A stretch of 11,060 nucleotides of DNA, from positions 1-11,060 of the forward strand of contig CAMORQ010000039.1 of the NCBI GenBank assembly GCA_946623915.1, in the 5' to 3' direction. This DNA comes from an uncultured Coriobacteriaceae bacterium. GTDB lineage: Bacteria > Actinomycetota > Coriobacteriia > Coriobacteriales > Eggerthellaceae. Of this stretch, positions 6,745 through 11,060 are shown piece after piece. Position 1 is the first letter of the stretch. Each line of letters starts with the position of its first letter. The notes under the pieces were generated by a model. It was not told the DNA's origin. It searched no databases and worked only from the letters and a program-made list of their open reading frames with translations. A program made the position numbers and the translations under genes.

Positions 6745-7443
6745 ATGGCTCTTGTAGCTCTCGTCGATTACGGACTAGAAGACCTGGAGTTGTTGGAGAC
6801 GGCTCTGGGTGAAGCGGGGGCCGAAGTGTTCCCGTCTAGCGACCCCGACGCCATCACGGGCGCCGACGGCATCGTGCTCGCCGGGAAGGCCGCTTTCGCC
6901 GACGCCATTTCCGCCATTCGGGAAATGGGCCTCGAGCAGCATCTGAAGGCATCCATCGTAGCCAAGAAACCCTTCCTGGGCGTAAACGTCGGAATGCACT
7001 TGCTGTTTTCGGTCGGACGCGAAATCACCCCTGGCCAACTAGGCGACCATGTCGTCGACGGCTTGGGCATGCGCCCGGGATCGTGCCCTCCCCTGCCGGA
7101 CGCCGATGCGTATGGGTTCGAATTCGATCTGCCCCATACCGGCTTCGCCGCAGTTTCCAAAGATGCACGCTGCAGGACCACTCTGCTCGACGACGTCGAA
7201 GACGGAACGGAATTCTACTTCGACCACACCTTCGTTTCGCCAACGGGACCTTGGGTTCAAGCCTGGTGCAAGTATTCGACGGTGTTTCCCGCTGTCGTCG
7301 ACCTCGACCGGACTTGCTTCGGCGTGCAATTCCAACCGGAGCTTTCAGGAGACGCGGGCATGGCGGTTCTTCGGCGCTTCTTGGCCATATGCGAAGCCGC
7401 CGAAGAATCTGAACTCGTATTCGCGCAAGGTCCAGGGCTTTAG
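6745..7443 (+). CDS. HisH-like class I glutamine amidotransferase lacking catalytic Cys and His
   Basis: The 232-residue product follows HisH (glutaminase subunit of imidazole glycerol phosphate synthase) from end to end: VALVDYGLEDLELLETAL at the N-terminus, VLAGKAAFADA where HisH has LPGVGAFGDA, PFLGVNVGMHLLF where the nucleophile elbow GICLGMQLLF should be, DLPHTGFAAV for HIGWN, FYFDHTFV for the Y-F-H-S segment, and GVQFQPELSGDAG for the QFHPEKS box. The nucleophilic Cys is Asn81 and the catalytic His is Gln197; only Glu199 remains. It therefore should not release ammonia from glutamine. AGGAG at 6734-6738 overlaps the upstream stop and sets the ATG. No hisF or other his gene is nearby. 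It may be a binding or regulatory pseudo-enzyme acting with the trigger-factor-like protein (inference). Confidence 0.82.
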   Translation: MALVALVDYGLEDLELLETALGEAGAEVFPSSDPDAITGADGIVLAGKAAFADAISAIREMGLEQHLKASIVAKKPFLGVNVGMHLLFSVGREITPGQLGDHVVDGLGMRPGSCPPLPDADAYGFEFDLPHTGFAAVSKDARCRTTLLDDVEDGTEFYFDHTFVSPTGPWVQAWCKYSTVFPAVVDLDRTCFGVQFQPELSGDAGMAVLRRFLAICEAAEESELVFAQGPGL

Positions 7444-7449
7444 TGCACA

Positions 7450-7479
7450 CGACGGCGCCATGCTACAATGGCGCCGTCG
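7450..7479 (+). promoter_or_regulatory. 11-bp perfect stem-loop with extended -10-like loop, before the carbonic anhydrase gene
   Basis: CGACGGCGCCA (7450-7460) and TGGCGCCGTCG (7469-7479) are perfectly complementary around an 8-nt loop. TGCTACAAT (7461-7469), which fits an extended -10 box (TGnTANAAT), spans the loop and the first base of the right arm. No T-run follows, so it is not a classical terminator. No good -35 is present. It ends 7 nt before the ribosome-binding site AGGAGGGAGG (7487-7496). It could be an operator around a promoter, or an mRNA structure tuning carbonic anhydrase relative to the upstream genes. Confidence 0.5.
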
Positions 7480-7500
7480 GCCAGCTAGGAGGGAGGGCGC

Positions 7501-8052
7501 ATGGACGCGCAAACGGCACTTGAAAGGCTTCGGCAGGGAAACGAACGGTTCTTGACCGAATGCACCAACGGAGGCGACATAGGACCGGACGTGCGCGGCG
7601 AGCTTTCACGAAACGGCCAGCGGCCCTTCGCCGTTATCGTAGCCTGCTCCGACAGCCGCGTGGTCCCCGAGCACGTATTCGATTGCGGCCTGGGAGAGCT
7701 GTTCTGCGTCCGCACCGCCGGAAACACCATAGGCGCCTCTGAACTAGCTAGTGTTGTCTACGCATGCGAGCATCTGGGATGCAGCCTAGTCGTGGTAATG
7801 GGCCACACGCAATGCGGCGCCGTTGCCGCAACCCTGGCAGGCGGCACGGATGGAGCGGTCGGCACCTTGACCGAACGCATAACCGCCGCCATCGGAGAAG
7901 AGCGAGACCCCGACGCCGCAAGCGCAATCAACGCTCAGGCGGGTGCTACAGCCTTGGCATCGCATCCCGAACTAGTTCCCTTAGCCGAAAACGGCCTGCA
8001 AATCCGAGCCGCATTGCATCACATCGACACAGGCGTCGTGGAGTTCCTCTAG
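7501..8052 (+). CDS. Beta-class carbonic anhydrase
   Basis: This cytoplasmic zinc enzyme interconverts carbon dioxide and bicarbonate. The 183-residue product shows both beta-class signatures: ACSDSRVVPE gives zinc ligand Cys49 and the Asp51/Arg53 dyad, and GHTQCGAV gives His102 and Cys105. FCVRTAGNTIGASELASVVYA is the usual segment between them. RQGNERF near the N-terminus is typical of short bacterial members, so the protein is complete. AGGAGGGAGG four nt before the ATG is a very strong ribosome-binding site. The gene follows the HisH-like gene by 57 nt containing a stem-loop, so it may be read from the operon, from its own promoter, or both. Bicarbonate supply for carboxylation is the standard role; a direct link to its odd neighbours is not shown. 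Confidence 0.94.
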   Translation: MDAQTALERLRQGNERFLTECTNGGDIGPDVRGELSRNGQRPFAVIVACSDSRVVPEHVFDCGLGELFCVRTAGNTIGASELASVVYACEHLGCSLVVVMGHTQCGAVAATLAGGTDGAVGTLTERITAAIGEERDPDAASAINAQAGATALASHPELVPLAENGLQIRAALHHIDTGVVEFL

Positions 8053-8229
8053 CCTGTTCGCGCCATCTTCATCCAAACCAGCGCGACCAGAGCGCAGTTG
8101 CGGCGGTCGCATATGACCAGAACGCGAAACGGCCACCTAGCCCCAAACCCTTCTGGAGCGCCTTTTTCGTAAGCAATTCGGACCCGATTGGGGCGGGCAT
8201 GCAGGGCGCGACCGATCGCAGACAAAGGA
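8053..8229. other. Intergenic tail after the carbonic anhydrase gene
   Basis: No gene is evident. A weak stem (GCGACC 8083-8088 with GGTCGC 8105-8110, 16-nt loop) and an unstructured TTTTT in 8161-8170 are the only terminator-like elements for the plus-strand operon; neither is convincing. Confidence 0.3.
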
Positions 8230-8251
8230 AGCGGCCCATTATCGGGCCGCT
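8230..8251 (-). terminator. Rho-independent-like terminator of the rubrerythrin gene
   Basis: AGCGGCCC (8230-8237) and GGGCCGCT (8244-8251) form a perfect 8-bp GC-rich stem with the loop ATTATC. On the minus strand it is followed by TTCCTTTGTC, a moderately U-rich tail. It lies 66 nt past the rubrerythrin stop codon. On the plus strand a C-run follows instead, so orientation is minus. Confidence 0.7.
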
Positions 8252-8317
8252 CCCCCAGGAAGGGTGTCGTCTGTTCGACGTATCGCCTGTTCGGCGTTCG
8301 CGCGATGCGCGGCGAGA

Positions 8318-9139
8318 TTAGTACTCGGTGAATTCGGTCACGCCGCAGATGGGGCATACGGCGGGCTTGGGGCCCTTGTGGATGAACCCGCAGGACTCGC
8401 ACAGCCAGTACGGTTCGTCGGTCGGAGTGTCGATGGTGGTGTAGGCATCCATGTACCACTTGGCATGATAGGCCTCGGCCAGCTTGGCACGGCTGAACAC
8501 CTTCACAGCCTCTTCGAGGGCGGCCTTACGGTCGGCATCGGTTTCGGCTTCGGCCTCTTTGATGGCCGTAGCGATATAGGTTGGGTACATTTCGGCGGTT
8601 TCGTAGATTTCACCACGTGCGCCGGCAATCAGGTTACCGTCGGTCTCGGTCGGCGTGACGGATGGCTGATCGGGAAGCTTAGCGGCAGGATCAAGCTTTT
8701 GGGCGACCTGCTCTTCGAGATGACGGTGGATGTCTTCTGCCATCGAAGTAGCCGCGAACAGGGCTGCGATGCGGTCGAATCCCTGGGAAGCAGCCTTTTC
8801 GCTGAATGCTGCGTACTTGGTGTATGCACCGGTTTCCCCGCCCATCGCGGAGTTCAGGTTGGCCAGCGTGTCATCGGTGGTCGAAGCATCGCCATGAAGG
8901 TCGGCGCTTTCAACGTAGATGCCGAAATTGCTTGCCGCATCTTCCCAAAGAACAGCCTTGATTTCAGCCAGAGCATCGCCCGCACCGCCTGCAGCGGCGC
9001 TCGACGCAGCGGCGCTCGATGCGGACGCGCTCGACGCGCTTTCAGCGCCTGCAGCGCAACCAGCCAAGCCGGCGACTGCCGCCGCGGCACCTGCCACTGC
9101 GGCACCCTTCAACATGTCCCTACGAGTGAGTTCTGCCAT
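8318..9139 (-). CDS. Tat-exported, lipobox-bearing rubrerythrin
   Basis: The 273-residue product joins a twin-arginine signal to a rubrerythrin. TRRDMLKG at 5-12 is the Tat motif, followed by an Ala/Gly-rich hydrophobic stretch and LAGC (25-28), a lipobox with Cys28 as the likely lipidated residue. A Ser/Ala-rich linker (about 29-53) tethers the folded part. The ferritin-like four-helix domain has diiron ligand candidates: Glu102 (GGETGAY), Glu135/His138 (AEDIHRH), Glu177/Glu180 with the MYP signature, and Glu222/His225 (AEAYHAKWY). The C-terminal rubredoxin-like knuckle uses Cys247/Cys250 and Cys262/Cys265. Such enzymes reduce peroxide in anaerobes and are normally cytoplasmic; here the site would be the outer membrane face. 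AGGAGG about five nt upstream sets the ATG. The gene is monocistronic, with its own terminator. Tat export fits cofactor insertion before transport. Confidence 0.9.
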   Translation of the reverse strand: MAELTRRDMLKGAAVAGAAAAVAGLAGCAAGAESASSASASSAAASSAAAGGAGDALAEIKAVLWEDAASNFGIYVESADLHGDASTTDDTLANLNSAMGGETGAYTKYAAFSEKAASQGFDRIAALFAATSMAEDIHRHLEEQVAQKLDPAAKLPDQPSVTPTETDGNLIAGARGEIYETAEMYPTYIATAIKEAEAETDADRKAALEEAVKVFSRAKLAEAYHAKWYMDAYTTIDTPTDEPYWLCESCGFIHKGPKPAVCPICGVTEFTEY

Positions 9140-9308
9140 AGTTCCTCCTTTTACCCAGGGGCGGCCTGTTCCTAACGGCCCGTCCGCGCCATCTGCTATG
9201 CGCGAAACAAATAGTTTTCCTACTTGCCCCTCCTTGTAGCCCTTGTTGGGCTTGTCGTGTTTTTAAGGTAATGGAACTAATGCAACGTAGCTAGTACTAT
9301 TTACTCTT

Positions 9309-9321
9309 CAATTTGCACAAT
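9309..9321. repeat. Regulatory motif copy 2 (identical to 4855-4867)
   Basis: CAATTTGCACAAT here repeats 4855-4867 exactly, with further partial matches after it (both reach GTT after three bases). A looser relative with one inserted base, TTGCAATTATGCAGAAT, is at 9366-9382. In both exact copies the nearest downstream gene start in the same orientation is on the minus strand: rubrerythrin here, the membrane protein/sirtuin operon there. Confidence 0.5.
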
Positions 9322-9426
9322 TTTGTTTTGATAGTGCATAATATCCGAGCAATTAACATTATTTATTGCAATTATGCAGAATAGTAATCTCAATAACAAC
9401 TTCTCGAATAGCTCAGAAAGCATGGA

Positions 9427-9442
9427 GCGCAAGCACATGCGC
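9427..9442 (-). terminator. Weak hairpin downstream of the unknown minus-strand gene
   Basis: GCGCA (9427-9431) and TGCGC (9438-9442) form a 5-bp stem with a 6-nt loop 28 nt past the stop codon. On the minus strand it is followed by TCCATGCTTTCT, only partly T-rich. It is the best terminator candidate in the spacer but is weak. Confidence 0.3.
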
Positions 9443-9470
9443 ACGAAATGGATGGTTAGCGAACGTCGGA

Positions 9471-10358
9471 TCAACCGACGATGACCGGAAGCCAAGGAAG
9501 CGACAGGTTCGCATTCGGGTAACCCGTCGAGCCACCGTATGCGGTTATGTAGTAGTGTCCCGGAGCATACATTTCGAACGTGGTTAATCCGTCGTCGTCG
9601 GTAACAGCATCGTCCAAATCGACCATTTCGTACGTTTTCGACCTGACGGCTGCGAGTTGGGAGTCGCGCACCGTCGAAACCATGTACTTTTCGATACGGT
9701 CCTCGTGTACGTAGGGCCCCCCGATGGCGAACAGGTACCCTTCGTGCTTCACGGTGATTTTCTCCCCCACGGAAGCATGAATCGACCGCGCCCATGTGCC
9801 GTCGGGCTTCATGAAATACGTGTAGTAATCCAACCCTATGCTCGCCGGGAAGCTGAACACTTCCACAACGTCAAGGTCGTACACGGGGGTTTCGGTGCAT
9901 CCAAGCCCTCGGAAGCCCACCGCATCGTAGTCGCTGTCGACATCATAGGAGTACTGCCCGTTTATTACGAAGCACGTGAACCTCCCCACTTCGCCGAGCA
10001 CTTTCTGCATGATGCCGTTTTCGTCGACGTCGAGCAGGTCCCGGCACGTGTCTTTGCTGAACGCGTCACCGTACACCCGCTCGTGCACCTGTGCTATGAC
10101 GTCGAGCACTGACGGAGCGGCATCGACCGGAATATTGTCTTCGTAGCCATACCAATCGGCCGAATCGGAGCGGATGTCGATGGGGTCGTACGTCATGAAG
10201 CGGAACTTGTTTTCATACTGCACGGACAATACGATACGGGCCGTTGTGACGATATTGCGCCCATCGGGTTTGCGCCGTGGTATCCGCGCGACTTCCAAGG
10301 GGCGCCCGAATGCGCTCATGACGTAGCGAGAAATGTGCTCTTCCGATAGTTCGCTCAT
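9471..10358 (-). CDS. Hypothetical acidic protein, possible DUF4430-like segment
   Basis: The 295-residue product is not one I recognise. It is rich in Asp and Tyr, has no signal peptide or membrane helix, and seems cytoplasmic. The stretch from about 80 to 170 (PSVLDVIAQVHERVYG, FVINGQYS, DLDVVEVFSF) faintly recalls the order V-L-D-h-L, h-h-N-G, D-G-D-h-V of DUF4430/transcobalamin-C-terminal-like domains. The second half (about 175-275) has alternating hydrophobic residues ending YAPGHYYITAYGGSTG, suggesting a beta-sandwich. The start ATG follows GGAAGGAA by about eight nt; the open frame extends 12 codons further upstream, without support. It lies 76 nt behind the B12-activation-domain gene on the same strand and is probably cotranscribed. 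The link to corrinoid metabolism is contextual only. Confidence 0.75.
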   Translation of the reverse strand: MSELSEEHISRYVMSAFGRPLEVARIPRRKPDGRNIVTTARIVLSVQYENKFRFMTYDPIDIRSDSADWYGYEDNIPVDAAPSVLDVIAQVHERVYGDAFSKDTCRDLLDVDENGIMQKVLGEVGRFTCFVINGQYSYDVDSDYDAVGFRGLGCTETPVYDLDVVEVFSFPASIGLDYYTYFMKPDGTWARSIHASVGEKITVKHEGYLFAIGGPYVHEDRIEKYMVSTVRDSQLAAVRSKTYEMVDLDDAVTDDDGLTTFEMYAPGHYYITAYGGSTGYPNANLSLPWLPVIVG

Positions 10359-10407
10359 GGCTGTTCCTTCCCATTGCGAGCCAGGCAAAAGCAACGCCTA
10401 TTCAATA

Positions 10408-10423
10408 TGTGCCGAACGGCACA
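10408..10423 (-). other. Intercistronic hairpin
   Basis: TGTGCCG (10408-10414) and CGGCACA (10417-10423) are perfect inverted arms; on the minus strand the RNA would have a 6-bp stem capped by GUUC. It lies in the 76-nt gap just after the B12-activation-domain stop codon. The sequence after it (TATTGAATAGG) is not a T-run, so partial termination or 3'-end protection is more likely than full termination. Confidence 0.4.
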
Positions 10424-10434
10424 AGCGGCACGCG

Positions 10435-11060
10435 CTAGTGGCATTCCCCCGCATCCCTGCCGACACCTTCGATAGAAGAATCGGAAGAAATGCCCATGAA
10501 TCCGCTGACCGACATGACAGGCTGCATGAACGACCCGCCCGCAAGGGAAATGCCTATCTGCGAGGGGTCGATGATGTGGAACAGGTCTTTCTGCAAGCTG
10601 ATTTCCAGATCGTCTTCCCCAGGCGTCCATCCCCTGCCCAAAAACATCCCTGCGCCGCGGACGCGCTCTGCTATGCGCGCCTTCATCCAACGGTGGCAGC
10701 TCATCGAAAAACCCGCACCCCACGCATCGTAGAACATACCGTCGAACACATCGTTATCGGGGTTTTTCGACAGCTGTTCATAGCCGTGTACGGTGACAGC
10801 GTAAAGCACGATCTCTTCGGCATGTTCCATGGCCTGGGCAAGAATCGGACTGGAAAGCACGCTTCCGCCTTCGATGCGAATCTCGCCTTCGCTTACACCC
10901 TCTACCGGGAAGCTAGACGCGATGCCCTTGCAAACAAACGTATCGAAGCACTTTCCCCGGGTGTCCTCGTAGACGTCGTCGAACTGGTCCATAACGTTTT
11001 CGCGGTCCATGTGCAGAACGCCGAACGCCAAATCGTCGACGTTTTCAAGCTGGTCAAGGG
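10435..11060 (-). CDS. Methionine synthase (B12-dependent) activation-domain protein, 5' truncated by window edge
   Basis: The visible frame is open to the right edge with no stop, and neither TTG at 11031 nor ATG at 11010 has a ribosome-binding site, so the true start is outside. The C-terminal two thirds match the free-standing relatives of the MetH reactivation domain: SPILAQAMEHAEEIVLYAVT, then DAWGAGFSMSCHRWMKARI, then GWTPGEDDLEISLQKDLFHI where relatives have RFSPGYGDxPLxxQ, then IGISLAGGSFMQPVMSVSGF where MetH has the GVxLTES...SVSG signature. MetH uses this domain with S-adenosylmethionine to reductively remethylate inactivated cob(II)alamin; free-standing forms accompany corrinoid methyltransferases. 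The usual Tyr of SPGY is absent (TPGED), so AdoMet handling may differ. The C-terminus ends in GECH. Partner methyltransferase genes, if any, would lie to the right. Confidence 0.82.
   Translation of the reverse strand, partial: LDQLENVDDLAFGVLHMDRENVMDQFDDVYEDTRGKCFDTFVCKGIASSFPVEGVSEGEIRIEGGSVLSSPILAQAMEHAEEIVLYAVTVHGYEQLSKNPDNDVFDGMFYDAWGAGFSMSCHRWMKARIAERVRGAGMFLGRGWTPGEDDLEISLQKDLFHIIDPSQIGISLAGGSFMQPVMSVSGFMGISSDSSIEGVGRDAGECH

Larger units (their letters stand above)
9140..9470. promoter_or_regulatory. 331-bp AT-rich regulatory region upstream of the rubrerythrin gene
   Basis: No gene is supported here. The left part (9140-9290) holds the rubrerythrin leader with AGGAGG and a small plus-strand hairpin (AGCCC 9238-9242, GGGCT 9248-9252) with TTTTT a few nt beyond. 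The middle (about 9290-9410) is strongly AT-rich against the GC-rich surroundings and carries the shared motif 9309-9321 and the inverted repeat TGCATAAT (9335-9342)/ATTATGCA (9371-9378). The right part is the 3' side of the unknown minus-strand gene. I could not pick a confident -10/-35 pair for the rubrerythrin gene. Confidence 0.5.

Noticed and set aside
7537..7560. GAAC-G-GTTC sequence resembling a LexA box
   Set aside because: It is inside the carbonic anhydrase coding region and the spacing between half-sites is wrong for the GAAC-N4-GTTC consensus.
8264..9175. 303-codon plus-strand open frame over the rubrerythrin gene
   Set aside because: It is antisense to a gene with a clear Tat signal, diiron ligands and Cys pairs. 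Its own translation is low-complexity and unrecognisable.
9301..9795. 164-codon minus-strand frame running into the AT-rich spacer
   Set aside because: It lies out of frame inside the 295-aa gene, and its C-terminal part is only translated AT-rich regulatory DNA.
1..11060. CRISPR array, tRNA/rRNA genes, insertion sequence or prophage
   Set aside because: No regularly spaced repeats, cloverleaf-like segments, transposase motifs or terminal inverted repeats were seen on either strand.

Overview
The window is about 11 kb of moderately GC-rich bacterial chromosome with short spacers, strong Shine-Dalgarno sites and AT-rich islands at promoters. A Tat-exported, apparently lipid-anchored rubrerythrin, a class M-type sirtuin and a free-standing B12-enzyme activation-domain protein suggest an anaerobic actinobacterium of the Coriobacteriia (Eggerthella/Slackia-like). 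This placement is an inference from gene content, not from a marker gene. I see no rRNA, tRNA, CRISPR array, insertion sequence or phage gene.

Layout. (1) 88-1014, minus: serine O-acetyltransferase (cysteine synthesis). (2) 1267-3477, plus: a TetR regulator, a Y-family translesion DNA polymerase and a small YolD-like protein. The last two genes overlap, and a perfect 8-bp-arm palindrome lies just upstream of the tetR -10 box. (3) 3491-4778, minus, convergent with block 2: a small three-helix membrane protein followed 4 nt later by a class M-like sirtuin in which Gln occupies the catalytic His position. (4) 4948-8052, plus, divergent from block 3: an AraC-type regulator with a cupin sensor, a trigger-factor paralogue without its PPIase domain and without the FRK ribosome-docking residues, a HisH-like glutamine amidotransferase without catalytic Cys and His, and a beta-carbonic anhydrase. 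The first three genes are 9 nt apart and must be one operon. The carbonic anhydrase follows a 57-nt gap holding an 11-bp perfect stem-loop. (5) 8318-9139, minus: Tat-signal, lipobox-bearing rubrerythrin with a good hairpin terminator. (6) 9471-11060, minus: an unrecognised acidic protein preceded by the 3' part of a methionine-synthase-activation-domain protein that runs off the right edge.

The strongest candidate for something undescribed is block 4. Two of its members are degenerate versions of universal enzymes, each stripped of exactly the residues that define its normal job, and they sit behind a ligand-sensing AraC regulator. This looks like a repurposed chaperone/pseudo-enzyme pair, but the function is unknown. 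Blocks 3 and 5 share an identical 13-bp motif upstream, in the same orientation relative to the genes, hinting at a common regulator for the sirtuin operon and the exported rubrerythrin.
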